Of a DNA stretch of 64,000 nt, positions 1-10,191 are shown one piece after another. The notes beneath the pieces are model-generated. The model worked only from the letters and a program-made list of their open reading frames with translations, was not told where the DNA came from and made no database searches. Position 1 is the first letter of the stretch. Each line of letters opens with the position of its first letter. The translations under genes and the position numbers were made by a program. Source of the stretch: Chitinophaga pinensis (lineage in GTDB: Bacteria > Bacteroidota > Bacteroidia > UKL13-3); assembly GCA_945898275.1 (NCBI GenBank), contig CAMDHZ010000012.1:29338-93337 (forward strand), read 5' to 3'.

Positions 1-63
1 TTTTATTCATTGTAATTGTGGTGGCATTGTAAAACAATGTCGCCATAATTACAGGGTTACCAT

Positions 64-107
64 AAAAACAGTAGGGAAAGGCAATTGCCTGTCCCTACTG
101 TTTTTTT
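64..107. terminator. Strong intrinsic hairpin/terminator (AAAAACAGTAGGGA-a-AGGCAATTGCCT-g-TCCCTACTGTTTTT)
   Basis: 14-bp outer inverted repeat with a 12-bp perfect palindrome inside, followed by T-run; lies after an unseen upstream gene. Confidence 0.75.
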
Positions 108-223
108 ATTGCCTGTCCCTATTGTTTTATGGAATGGTTTTGGTTTAACTCCTCTTAAAAAACCGTTAAATCTGCTAATACTTGCAAGCAATCTATGTTT
201 TTATGTAATTTCACGGCGTTAAA

Positions 224-1756
224 GTGAACATTATGCTTAAAAAAATTATATTTAGTTCCTTGCTAGTAGTAAGTTTTGGGTTGAACCTAAGCGCTCAAAA
301 AAAGGATCAAAAGGATACAAAGCCTGCAAAAAAAGAAGTGGTTGCCTCAAAACCTAAAGAAGCTTTTAACATTAGCGTTACCTTAAAAGGATTTCCAAAT
401 CAAAAATTCTATTTGGGATATTACTTTGGCGACAAACAATACCTGCGCGATAGTGGAAGCACAGATGCTAACGGAAAAATATCCTTTAAAGGAGACGAAC
501 CTTTAGAAGGTGGTATCTATTTAATTGCCACTGCCCAAAAATCATTGATGTTCGACTTTGTTGTCACTGAACAATTCTTCTCTTTGGAAACCGACTCTTC
601 AGACCTTATCAAAAATATGAAGGTCAAAGGTTCAACAGAAAACGAAGTCTTTTTTACCTACACACGTTATACCTCTATAAAAGGAAAACGTGCTTATGAA
701 TTAGATGAACAAATAAAAGCAGCTAAGGCAGCTAAAGATACCGCCACACAAAATAAACTCGAGGCAGAATATAGAAAAATCACTTCCGATTTAATGGAAT
801 ACCGCAAGGAATTGATGAAAGCTCACCCAAATGTGTTGTTAAGCAAAATCTTCAGAATCATGACGGATATCGATATTCCAGAAGCTCCTAGAAACGCAAA
901 AGGTGATATCATTGATTCAAATTTTCAATACCAATATTACTATAAACATTACTTCGACAACTTTGATTGGGCGGATGAGCGCATCGTTAGAACACCTGTT
1001 TTCCACGGAAAACTAGAAGGTTTTATGAAACGTTTAACCCCACAAATTCCAGATAGCATCATTAAATCTGCAGACATTGTTCTTGGCAAAGCAGCTGCTG
1101 GTAAAGAAAACTTCAAGTATTGCCTATTTTGGATTACGAACCATTATGAAACCTCTCAGTTTATGGGAATGGATAAGGTTTTTGTGCATATGGTAGATAA
1201 TTATTATGCAAAAGGCAGAGCATTTTGGGCAGACGAAACAGTCATTGCAAAAATGCAAGACCGAGCCAACAACTTAAGAAACAACCTGCTTGGAAATAAA
1301 GGTCCAAACTTAACTATGCTCGACTCTTCGTTTGTTTATCATAGCCTTTATAATCTTAGAGCCAAATATACTTTATTGGTGTTTTGGGATGCTGGTTGCG
1401 GGAAATGCAAAGAAGAACTTCCGAAGTTGAAAAAGATTTACAACGAGTACAATATTCAAGGCAAAGAAAAACCTACCAAACCAGGAACACTACCTGAGCC
1501 AAAATTTTTTGATATATACGGGGTGAGCCTAACGCCAAATGTTGAGGATTGGAAATCCTACCTTAGAGAAAATAAACTACCTTGGTTAAATGTATATGAT
1601 CCAAGCAATGAAACTGGCTTCAGAAGGCTTTATGATATTTATAGCACACCTGTTCTATATATCTTAGACGAAAACAAAAAAATTATTGCAAAACGCATTA
1701 GTGCAGACCAAATTCAGGAAATTATCAAAGATCACGAGCAACGTAAAACCAATTAA
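224..1756 (+). CDS. TlpA/thioredoxin-like protein with DUF4369/DUF5106-type N-terminal region
   Basis: Signal peptide, CGKCKEELPKLKK redox motif; likely start at 233 (MLKK). Confidence 0.8.
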   Translation: MNIMLKKIIFSSLLVVSFGLNLSAQKKDQKDTKPAKKEVVASKPKEAFNISVTLKGFPNQKFYLGYYFGDKQYLRDSGSTDANGKISFKGDEPLEGGIYLIATAQKSLMFDFVVTEQFFSLETDSSDLIKNMKVKGSTENEVFFTYTRYTSIKGKRAYELDEQIKAAKAAKDTATQNKLEAEYRKITSDLMEYRKELMKAHPNVLLSKIFRIMTDIDIPEAPRNAKGDIIDSNFQYQYYYKHYFDNFDWADERIVRTPVFHGKLEGFMKRLTPQIPDSIIKSADIVLGKAAAGKENFKYCLFWITNHYETSQFMGMDKVFVHMVDNYYAKGRAFWADETVIAKMQDRANNLRNNLLGNKGPNLTMLDSSFVYHSLYNLRAKYTLLVFWDAGCGKCKEELPKLKKIYNEYNIQGKEKPTKPGTLPEPKFFDIYGVSLTPNVEDWKSYLRENKLPWLNVYDPSNETGFRRLYDIYSTPVLYILDENKKIIAKRISADQIQEIIKDHEQRKTN

Positions 1757-1758
1757 TA

Positions 1759-2478
1759 ATGACGAAACTCGCTATTTTGGCTTTTGCAGCTCACCCAGAT
1801 GATGTAGAACTTTCTTGCAGTGGAACTTTGGTTACACACCTAAAAAAAGGATACAAAGTTGGTATAATCGACCTAACACGAGGAGAGCTTGGAACCAGAG
1901 GTTCTGCAGAATTAAGAAGTCAGGAGGCTGCGAAGGCTTCAGAAATCATGGGTTTAACCATTAGAGAAAACTTAGGGTTTAGAGATGGCTTTTTCACACA
2001 CGATGAAACGCACCTAAGGGAAGTAATTCGAATGATTAGAAAATACCAGCCAGAAATTGTGTTTGCCAATGCAGAAACAGACAGGCATATCGACCACGGC
2101 AGAGCAGCTGACTTGGTGCACGATGCCTGCTTCTTATCTGGATTGCGAAAAATAGAAACTACCGATAACGGCACAACCCAAGAAGCTTGGCGACCAAAGC
2201 AAGTGTATCATTATATCCAAGATAGAATTACTAAACCTAATATAATTGTTGACATCACTGATTCATTTGAGGAAAAAATGGCCTCCATTGCCGCTTATGG
2301 AAGTCAATTTTTTGACCCTAACTCTAATGAACCTATAACCCCAATTTCTACCAAAGAATTCATTGAAGCCATTAAAGGCCGTTGCATGGAATTTGGAAAA
2401 GAAATTGGAGTGCCATATGCAGAAGGCTTTACAGTAAGGAGAAATATTGGAAGCAAAAATTTGATGGAGCAGCTTTAG
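1759..2478 (+). CDS. bshB1: Bacillithiol biosynthesis deacetylase BshB1 (LmbE/PIG-L family)
   Basis: AHPDDVELSCSGT motif, DLTRGELGTRGS, length 239 aa. Confidence 0.88.
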   Translation: MTKLAILAFAAHPDDVELSCSGTLVTHLKKGYKVGIIDLTRGELGTRGSAELRSQEAAKASEIMGLTIRENLGFRDGFFTHDETHLREVIRMIRKYQPEIVFANAETDRHIDHGRAADLVHDACFLSGLRKIETTDNGTTQEAWRPKQVYHYIQDRITKPNIIVDITDSFEEKMASIAAYGSQFFDPNSNEPITPISTKEFIEAIKGRCMEFGKEIGVPYAEGFTVRRNIGSKNLMEQL

Positions 2479-2496
2479 AATAAGCTTAATCCTCAT

Positions 2497-3213
2497 TTAT
2501 AAGAAACGCTGTTTTCTAAGTAGCCTTATTTTAATGTTATCATAGACTAAGCCAAAAAGCAAGATTACCCCAACAATTGCCAATACTTTTAGCTCAATGA
2601 TGGTATAAAAAAAACCTCCAAACAATCCCCCAAAAAAGAAAAAACTTATAATAGTTACTCTAAGTTTAATCGACGAAAAAAGCTTTTCTCTTTGCTCTTT
2701 TAATTTGTAGAAAAACAACTGAGAAAGCTCTATACCTAAATCAGTAAACAATCCTGTTAAATGGGTAGTTCTAACTGTTGTATTAGAAATGGAGTTAACC
2801 AATGAATTTTGCAAGCCCATTGCAAAAAGTAGCAAGAAAGCCAAAACATTTGGTGCTGTCTTAATTATAAAATCACCCAAAAAAGCAGCGAAAATTAAGA
2901 TTGCGCTTTCTATCAAAAAAGGAATTCTATAAATAAATCTATCATTTATTTTAGAAACAAATTCTATTAAAAAATTGGAAAAGAATGAGCCAAAAAAAAA
3001 GAAGAATATATATAAGAAATAAATAAACCCTTGTAGAAAATTTAACTTAAAAACCTCATCTACAAAAAAGGCAAAATGTCCAGTTACATTGGTTGTAAGC
3101 TTTTGAACAGCCAAAAATCCAACAATATTAACCACACCTGCAACAAAAGACAAAAGCGAAGCTATTTTTAAGTTATGCTCAAGCGTTCTAGTTTTACCTT
3201 TATGCCTAAACAT
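2497..3213 (-). CDS. YoaK/DUF1275 family membrane protein
   Basis: Multi-TM; VAGVVNIVGFLAVQKLTTNVTGHFAFF, MGLQNSLVNSISNTTVRTTHLTGLFTDLG motifs. Confidence 0.8.
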   Translation of the reverse strand: MFRHKGKTRTLEHNLKIASLLSFVAGVVNIVGFLAVQKLTTNVTGHFAFFVDEVFKLNFLQGFIYFLYIFFFFFGSFFSNFLIEFVSKINDRFIYRIPFLIESAILIFAAFLGDFIIKTAPNVLAFLLLFAMGLQNSLVNSISNTTVRTTHLTGLFTDLGIELSQLFFYKLKEQREKLFSSIKLRVTIISFFFFGGLFGGFFYTIIELKVLAIVGVILLFGLVYDNIKIRLLRKQRFL

Positions 3214-3226
3214 TTAAAATCACGTT

Positions 3227-4888
3227 TCAATTCGTTTCCTTTGAGGTTGTTTCTTCATCCTTGGTTACCCCATTAATCCAAATTTGAATGTTGATTTTCT
3301 CATTTTCAACTTTCAAATCTAGGGCGGTAGGTCCATCAATTAAAACAATAGTTCCTTTTGGTAAACCTGCTGGTAAAGGTCCAATAACCCTTGCAATAGT
3401 TTTTTCGTAATTATCCCTGTTTTGCAAAGTGATAAATTTACCTTTCTCTACATCATTCACGTAAACACCCTTAAAGGTTTTTGTTTTATCATAATAGGCA
3501 AAACCTTTTATGGTTCTTTCAAAAAAACTTGTAGTTGGGTTAACCGTTGCTTGAGTAACAACCGTGCGTTGGTATGGTGAAATACTTGCTCGCTCACTGT
3601 TAATGACAAGCTCTTGCCCCTCTCTTACTCTATAATTTAATAAACCATTCCAATTGATAATATCTGTTGCACTCACCTTATATTTCAATGCAATAGATTG
3701 TAGGGACTCCTCTCTTTTTACTATATGAATGGTTTTCTTATTTCCATGTCCCTTGGTTTGGTTTACTCCCTCCACCTCAATGGCATTTTCCTCTGCAATA
3801 CGCAAAATTCTGGTATCAAACTGATAATCCATCTGACGATAATCAAACAATTTATAGACAACACCATCTGGATGGATGTAAGTTGTGTCCAAATAATCTA
3901 TGTTAGCCAATGCGGCTTTCTTTTTGAGTTGTGCAGCTGTTAAAGGCTTTGATTCCTCAACAGGAGCCTTTTCAACTTGCTTTGGTGTTTCTTCCTTTTT
4001 TACAATTTTTGTTGCTAATACTTCTGGTAAGGGCTTAACTTTCCTTTCTACTATTTCTGTTGTATCTCTTTTTGGTTCATCAGGGTCCTTCTTTGCTAAT
4101 ACAGTTTTAGTTGGAGCAGGTTTTGGTGCATCTAAATCCTTTTTAACGGATACGGCTTTGGTTGGTGAAGGTTTTGGAGCATCTAAATCTGGTTTTGTCT
4201 GAATAGGTTTAGCGGCCACCACCGGTAATTCATTTGTAGTTGTTTCCTGTTCTTTTTTGGTTACGGTTTGAACCGATTTTTCAGTTGATTTAGCAATAGG
4301 TGCATCTGAATAAATGGGGATTTTTATCTTTTGTCCTACCTTAAGTTTATAGATTTGCAAGTCATTTTCTCTAATTATATCATTAGCGTCCACCGAAAAT
4401 GAATTGGCTACTTGCTGCACGGTTTGGGGCGAGGAAACTACATAGGTATTAAATGCTACTATTGGCCTTCCCGAGCTTTTCACTTCTGTCTTTGCTTCTG
4501 GTGTAGAGCTTAGAACAACTTTATCCTCCACTTTTTTGGTATCATTGGAAGTAGGCAATGTTGTTGCTATTGGTAAAGATGATTGCGCTAATGGCTTAAC
4601 CTCAGGAGCTTTTAGGTCTCCATATTTTTCTGAATTTAGTGGTATCTTAAGCAATTGACCAGGATATGGTTTTTCTGCAAGCAAAGGATTGCTGCTTAAG
4701 ATAGCAGATTCTGATACTCCATAACGCTTAGCCAATTGCGGCAATCCTTCATTTTTAATTACACGATGAATGATAAAAGTATTAGCATCCCTTTTTTCAA
4801 TCCTTAAAGAATCCTTTGGACCTCCAAAAGCTAATAAAACTAAACTAAACTGCGCAAATAAAATGAAAAGGCTTTTCCTCATGAACAT
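3227..4888 (-). CDS. LysM peptidoglycan-binding domain protein
   Basis: Signal peptide and three LysM-like segments (GLPQLAKRYGVSESAILSSNP; VQQVANSFSVDANDIIRENDL; SLQSIALKYKVSATDIINWNGL). Confidence 0.85.
   Translation of the reverse strand: MFMRKSLFILFAQFSLVLLAFGGPKDSLRIEKRDANTFIIHRVIKNEGLPQLAKRYGVSESAILSSNPLLAEKPYPGQLLKIPLNSEKYGDLKAPEVKPLAQSSLPIATTLPTSNDTKKVEDKVVLSSTPEAKTEVKSSGRPIVAFNTYVVSSPQTVQQVANSFSVDANDIIRENDLQIYKLKVGQKIKIPIYSDAPIAKSTEKSVQTVTKKEQETTTNELPVVAAKPIQTKPDLDAPKPSPTKAVSVKKDLDAPKPAPTKTVLAKKDPDEPKRDTTEIVERKVKPLPEVLATKIVKKEETPKQVEKAPVEESKPLTAAQLKKKAALANIDYLDTTYIHPDGVVYKLFDYRQMDYQFDTRILRIAEENAIEVEGVNQTKGHGNKKTIHIVKREESLQSIALKYKVSATDIINWNGLLNYRVREGQELVINSERASISPYQRTVVTQATVNPTTSFFERTIKGFAYYDKTKTFKGVYVNDVEKGKFITLQNRDNYEKTIARVIGPLPAGLPKGTIVLIDGPTALDLKVENEKINIQIWINGVTKDEETTSKETN
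4037..4189 (-). repeat. 3 x 51 bp in-frame tandem repeat encoding DLDAPKPxPTKxVxxKK
   Basis: DLD/DPD codons recur exactly 51 bp apart at 4181, 4130 and 4079. Confidence 0.8.
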
Positions 4889-4976
4889 TACATTTTTTCA
4901 AATGTAAACTATTTTATTTAACATAAAATCATAGTTATCTGAAATTTATATGTTGGAAACCATATTTCTTATACAA

Positions 4977-5273
4977 CTACTTCACTTGTTGTTCAACCAA
5001 TAAGCTCCATGCAATAGGCTTATCATTAAATTTATTCTTGGTATTTTCCCAAGTATTTTTGAACAATTCACTAAAACGATATTTATTCAAATGCACTTCA
5101 GATTCCCATAAAGAATAGGTAAATAAGACATTGGGTTGATGTGCATCTCTCAATAGGGTCAAACCTCTACAACCTTCAAAACCAGCAATTTGCTCTTTCA
5201 CGGTTTCGAATAATTCCAAAAAAGCTGGCACTAAACTTGGTTCAAAACTCATTCTGACAATTCTGTTAATCAT
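4977..5273 (-). CDS. Antibiotic biosynthesis monooxygenase (ABM)-like ferredoxin-fold protein
   Basis: 98 aa; FLELFETVKEQIAGFEGCRGLTLLRD...YSLWESEVHLNKYR. Confidence 0.75.
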   Translation of the reverse strand: MINRIVRMSFEPSLVPAFLELFETVKEQIAGFEGCRGLTLLRDAHQPNVLFTYSLWESEVHLNKYRFSELFKNTWENTKNKFNDKPIAWSLLVEQQVK

Positions 5274-5350
5274 ATAAGCAAATATAAAACATTAAGCCTC
5301 CAATATAAATCTGAAATACTTACTTTAATTTGCACTTTATTTTAATTTTT

Positions 5351-5872
5351 ATGATACCTAAACCTCATTCAGGCGACATTGCCGAGTTCTATCAAAAATA
5401 CATCGATCTTGTGCCTCAAACTAATGATTTGCTAGATGAACTTTATCAGCAGCATTTAGACACAGTGGATTTGGTAACCTCTTTAGATGATGAAACCTTG
5501 CAATTTGCCTATGCTCCCGGAAAATGGACTATACAAGATATTCTAATGCATTTAATGGATTGTGAACGAATTTTCTGCTTTAGAGCTTTAGCAATTGCTA
5601 GAAACGACCAAACCCCTTTGCCTGGATTTGATGAAAACAGCTATGCCAAAAATACCAATGCCAATTCTCGTCGAATTTTAGATATTGTAAGAGAATTTTC
5701 TGTGTTAAGGAGCAGCACCATTGAATTGTTCAGGAGCTTGGACGCCGCACAACTTGCTAGAATAGGAAATGCTAATGGTAAACCAGTGAAGGCTTCTGCT
5801 TTGGCATGGGTAATATGCGGCCATGAAATCCATCATAGGAATATAATTGAAGAAAAGTATATTGGTAAATGA
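5351..5872 (+). CDS. DinB family protein
   Basis: APGKWTIQDILMHLMDCERIF...WVICGHEIHHRNIIEEKYI; start moved to the internal Met from ORF start 5330. Confidence 0.85.
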   Translation: MIPKPHSGDIAEFYQKYIDLVPQTNDLLDELYQQHLDTVDLVTSLDDETLQFAYAPGKWTIQDILMHLMDCERIFCFRALAIARNDQTPLPGFDENSYAKNTNANSRRILDIVREFSVLRSSTIELFRSLDAAQLARIGNANGKPVKASALAWVICGHEIHHRNIIEEKYIGK

Positions 5873-5960
5873 CCTAAAGCTTAACAATTAGTTATTGTAT
5901 TTTTCTTGCTACTCTTAGGAAAGTTGCCTAAGCTCGCCCGATATTTTTAAACTCAAAGAA

Positions 5961-6908
5961 ATGACTGAAATTATACTTTCGATTGTTGCAGGCCTTGTCC
6001 TATTTTTATTTGCAGTCAATAATTTATCTGATACGTTAAAGTTAGCCCTTGGCGATAACGCGCACTATTGGATTACAAAATTTACTTCAAATACTTTTAG
6101 TAGCTTATTGGTTGGTTTGGTAGCAACAACATTGTTAGATTCATCCTCTGCAGTTATTATTATTACAATTGTTTTGGTTAATACCAATTTTTTAACATTC
6201 AGGCAAGCGATGGGTATTGTGTTAGGCGCAAATATTGGAACAACCGTAAGCAGCCAGATTATTGCAATGAATGTTGGAAAATACTCACCTATTCTCCTGC
6301 TTTTGGGATTTGTATTGATAATAATTTCAAAATCGAGTAGGATTAATAATGTTGGTAAAGTAATTCTTTATTTTGGAGTGCTTTTCTTTGGGTTATATAC
6401 CATGGAGAATGCTGTAGAGCCGCTTAAAAACCATGAATTATTTTCTGAATGGATGAAGAAAACTGAACAACCAATAATTGGGGCCTTAATTGGCGCTGTT
6501 GTAACATTGATTATTCAGTCATCCTCTGCCACAGTTGGAATGGCTATCATTTTAGCCAAAAAGGGCGCATTAAGCCTTGCTGGTGGTGTTGCTGTTATGC
6601 TTGGCGCTGAGCTTGGAACTTGTAGCGATACATTAATAGCTACCATCAAAGGAAGCAAAGCTGCAATTAAAACAGGGCTTTTTCACCTTACCTTTAACTT
6701 AATATCAATTATTTTAGGCTTAATTTTATTTAAACCTTTTATAAATATTGTAGAACTGATTAGCGCTGGCGCTTCTATTGAAAGGTCATTGGCCAATGCA
6801 CATATGCTGTTTAACTTTTTTGGGGTCTTGGTTTTTGTATGGACCTTACCCCTGTTTGAAGCAGTTCTTAACAAACTACTTCCAGAAAAACCTAGTGTCT
6901 TATCTTAA
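5961..6908 (+). CDS. Na/Pi cotransporter family protein
   Basis: Duplicated LLDSSSAVIIITI / IIQSSSATVGMAI motifs with GANIGTT and GAELGT. Confidence 0.85.
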   Translation: MTEIILSIVAGLVLFLFAVNNLSDTLKLALGDNAHYWITKFTSNTFSSLLVGLVATTLLDSSSAVIIITIVLVNTNFLTFRQAMGIVLGANIGTTVSSQIIAMNVGKYSPILLLLGFVLIIISKSSRINNVGKVILYFGVLFFGLYTMENAVEPLKNHELFSEWMKKTEQPIIGALIGAVVTLIIQSSSATVGMAIILAKKGALSLAGGVAVMLGAELGTCSDTLIATIKGSKAAIKTGLFHLTFNLISIILGLILFKPFINIVELISAGASIERSLANAHMLFNFFGVLVFVWTLPLFEAVLNKLLPEKPSVLS

Positions 6909-7796
6909 GATATAAGCACTTTGATGCACAAGCGTACCTTCCATATAAATTTCAATGGTGTAGGTACCCGACTCTAAAATGCGTTCATCGTTTTCATAAG
7001 CCAAACATAAATTTTGCTTTTCACCGCTATAGTTAACTTTTTGACTTGCAGTAGCAAAAATTGTTTCTCCCTTTGCATCCTTAAATTCAGCTTTAGTAAA
7101 TCCTAACAATGGCTTTCCATTAGGTGCAACAATTACCAAATAAGCCATTTTATCCCCAGATTTAGTAATCTTGTTATCCATTATTGTAAAGCAGGATTCT
7201 ATTTTATTTGTACGCTTTGCCAAAACACTCTCCGCAAACTTGCCATTTCCTCTTTTCTTAAATGAAGCCATTTTAACATACTCTACCTTAAGTTGAGAAG
7301 CGGTAAGAACCTTTTCCTCTAACAAATTCTTTTGCTCATTTAAATCTGTTACAGATTCATTTAATCCTGCATTTTCATTTTTCAAAGCTTGATTTTCAGC
7401 TAATAAAACATCAATTTTCTCTAAATACTCATCTCTCAATTTATACAATTCTGCCAACTTAACTTTCAATTCGGCACTCAACTTTTGCGAGTTTTTCTCT
7501 GAGCTGAGTAATTTTCTAATCTTAGCTTCTTGCATGGCTATCTTGCCAGTTGCATCATTTAACAAGGTATCTAAGTTTCCAGCAATGCCTCTATACTTCT
7601 CTAATTCCATAGACACACTTGTCAGCTCGCGCTCAACATTTGCTTGGTCATTTTTCAAACTATCTACCACATTGATATGAGAAACCACCGCAGAAGAATG
7701 ACTTTTATATTGATAAATATTTACCCCAATTGAGGCGATTAATAATAAAAGTAAAATTGTAAGGGTACTTTTATTTTTGTTAGGTTCTGTTGTCAT
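6900..7796 (-). CDS. Hypothetical membrane-anchored coiled-coil protein
   Basis: N-terminal TM then long coiled coil; convergent overlap with the Na/Pi gene. Confidence 0.6.
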   Translation of the reverse strand: MTTEPNKNKSTLTILLLLLIASIGVNIYQYKSHSSAVVSHINVVDSLKNDQANVERELTSVSMELEKYRGIAGNLDTLLNDATGKIAMQEAKIRKLLSSEKNSQKLSAELKVKLAELYKLRDEYLEKIDVLLAENQALKNENAGLNESVTDLNEQKNLLEEKVLTASQLKVEYVKMASFKKRGNGKFAESVLAKRTNKIESCFTIMDNKITKSGDKMAYLVIVAPNGKPLLGFTKAEFKDAKGETIFATASQKVNYSGEKQNLCLAYENDERILESGTYTIEIYMEGTLVHQSAYILR

Positions 7797-7899
7797 ATTG
7801 GTTTTTATTTAATTTTTGAATATTTATTATTCTCTTTAAAAAATGATTCTCAAAGTTATAAAAACCATTGGCTTTTCCCAGTATATTTCTTCACACAAT

Positions 7900-8787
7900 T
7901 TAATCGCCCTTTTCAAAAGTGGCATGCAGCATTTCTTCAGTTAATCCAGTTGCCGCTATAATCAAATTAATTGGCACACCGCTCAACTTCAAAGTTCTGG
8001 CAACTTCCATTTTACCTTCCAAAATTCCTTCTTTTATTCCTTCTAGCTTTCCCTCAAGTTTTCCTTCATCAAAAGCTGTATCTAATACATTTTTTAAATC
8101 ACGGTATATTTTTAAACTGTACTGGTAATTTGTCATTTCTGCAGCACCAAACTTTGCTAATTCGGCCTTTTCAAATGCTTTTTCAAATACTTCTTCCTTG
8201 AAAATAGACGGCACATTTTGAAAATCTTCTAGATGCTTAATAAAATATAACCATTTATCTAATCGAGATTGCAAATCATCTTCTGCCAATTTAAAATTGG
8301 GCATCTCTAGATAGATATAGGTAAGTTTATCATAAAATGTTTTACCATGCTGATTCTTAAGTTGAATAGTATGTAAAACCTCACCCTTTTCTAAATCTGA
8401 CTCATAATCGTCAAAAGTAAAATCTAAAATGCCAATACAATAAACAGCATTTAGTTTAAACGACCATTCGCCTCTTTCGGCTTGCTCCTGAATTGGGAAT
8501 GTTGAATAGAAAATGGTGCGTTCTTTAAAGTAATTTTGCTTGGCCTTTTGCAACTCCACTATGAACTTTTCTCCCCTTTCGTTTTCACAGTAGATATCAT
8601 AAATAGCCTTTCTATCGGCTTGTGTTAAACCCAATTGCTCAGCATTTTTAAATGCTATATTCACTATTGGGCTAGCCTCTGGTAGCAAGGCATTAAGAAA
8701 ATCTATTAGCAAAGGCTTACTTGCTTCTTCACCAAACATTTTTTTAAAACCAAAATCGGTAAACGGATTGATATATTTTGCTTTCAT
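7900..8787 (-). CDS. Rpn family recombination-promoting nuclease / PD-(D/E)XK transposase-like
   Basis: INPFTDFGFKKMFGEEASKPLLIDFLNALL; ERGEKFIVELQKAKQ; C-terminal EGKLEGKLEGIKEGILEGKM. Confidence 0.88.
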   Translation of the reverse strand: MKAKYINPFTDFGFKKMFGEEASKPLLIDFLNALLPEASPIVNIAFKNAEQLGLTQADRKAIYDIYCENERGEKFIVELQKAKQNYFKERTIFYSTFPIQEQAERGEWSFKLNAVYCIGILDFTFDDYESDLEKGEVLHTIQLKNQHGKTFYDKLTYIYLEMPNFKLAEDDLQSRLDKWLYFIKHLEDFQNVPSIFKEEVFEKAFEKAELAKFGAAEMTNYQYSLKIYRDLKNVLDTAFDEGKLEGKLEGIKEGILEGKMEVARTLKLSGVPINLIIAATGLTEEMLHATFEKGD

Positions 8788-8910
8788 GTACTTTATAAAA
8801 ATCTACTTACAAAGTTAAATTTTGCTTCAACATGAAAAACAATATTTCGTATTGAACCTATTTTAAATCCTAATTATAGGATACACATCTTTGTTCAAAC
8901 CGAAAAACAC

Positions 8911-10188
8911 CTAAACCACTGTACCAGCAGGAATAATTGCACCTTTCTTAATAATCACAATACCTTCCTTAATGCAATATTGCTCTGTTTCTGAATCTTC
9001 CAAATGCAATCCACCTACAATGGAAACATTATCCCCAATTCTAACATCTTTATCTATAATGCAATTTTCGAATCTACTGTTACTGCCATATCCCATAACA
9101 ATGCCATGTTTTGGAGCCCTTAATTCTTCCATTGTTTCATAGGTGTCATTGCCAAAGGTTACACAGTTTTTCATCACCGTGCCCGCTCCTATTCTTGCCC
9201 TATTACCTATGATGCAGTTTTCTATTTCTTTACCTTGCACAATACAACCTTCTGAGATTACAGCATTTTTTATTTTAGTGTCTTCACCAAACTTGCTTGG
9301 GGGCAACATCCTTGCTCGGGTATAAATAAATCGGGTATTGTCATATAAATTAAAACTTGGTAAGCCTTTGGCCAAATCTAAATTTGCCTCAAAATAACTG
9401 CTAATAGTTCCAATGTCTGTCCAATACCCATTATAAGAATAACCCTTTACTTTAAGGTTGTTTAATATGGCAGTTGGAATGATTTCTTTTCCAAAATCTG
9501 TATGATGCGGATGCTCTTCAAACAAACGATGTAAGGTGGCTTTGTTAAAAACATAAATGCCCATAGAAGCCAAATATTCATTGCCTTTTTCTTTTTGTTC
9601 TTGGCTTACAGGGCTAATCCAACTTGACAATTCTTCACTCTTTGGCTTCTCTATAAACTTATCTATAAAGCCATTTTCATTTACCTTCATGATGCCAAAA
9701 CCCGGTGCATCTTCCTTATTCACAGGAATGGTTGCAATGCTTATTTCTGCGCCAGAGGTCACATGTTGATTCACAAACTCGCGCAAGTCCATTTGGTATA
9801 GCTGATCCCCACTTAAAATAAGGATGTAATCATGGTCATGGTCTTCCATGTGCGTAAAAGATTGCTTAACCGCATCTGCTGTTCCTTGAAACCATTGCTC
9901 GCTTCCAGGCCTTTGTTCTGCCGCCAAAATATCAACAAAGCTGTGGCTGAACATATCAAAGTGATAGGTGTTTTTGATATGCGCATTTAAAGACCTTGAA
10001 TTATATTGGGTCAACACAAAAATCCTTCTAATGCCCGAATGCAAACAGTTAGATATTGGAATATCAATTAACCTGTACTTACCTGCAATGGGTACTGCAG
10101 GCTTACTTCTAATAGAAGTTAATGGGTACAACCTAGAACCCGCACCTCCACCTAGAATTAGGCATACTACTTTAATTATTTTTTCCAT
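8911..10188 (-). CDS. glgC: Glucose-1-phosphate adenylyltransferase
   Basis: LGGGAGSRLYPLTSIRSKPAVPIAGKYRLIDIPISNCLHSG. Confidence 0.93.
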   Translation of the reverse strand: MEKIIKVVCLILGGGAGSRLYPLTSIRSKPAVPIAGKYRLIDIPISNCLHSGIRRIFVLTQYNSRSLNAHIKNTYHFDMFSHSFVDILAAEQRPGSEQWFQGTADAVKQSFTHMEDHDHDYILILSGDQLYQMDLREFVNQHVTSGAEISIATIPVNKEDAPGFGIMKVNENGFIDKFIEKPKSEELSSWISPVSQEQKEKGNEYLASMGIYVFNKATLHRLFEEHPHHTDFGKEIIPTAILNNLKVKGYSYNGYWTDIGTISSYFEANLDLAKGLPSFNLYDNTRFIYTRARMLPPSKFGEDTKIKNAVISEGCIVQGKEIENCIIGNRARIGAGTVMKNCVTFGNDTYETMEELRAPKHGIVMGYGSNSRFENCIIDKDVRIGDNVSIVGGLHLEDSETEQYCIKEGIVIIKKGAIIPAGTVV

Positions 10189-10191
10189 AGT

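Noticed and set aside
3725-4202. Plus-strand ORFs antisense to the LysM gene
   Set aside because: Low-complexity shadow ORFs created by the repeat-rich Pro/Lys codons; no start context or recognisable domain.
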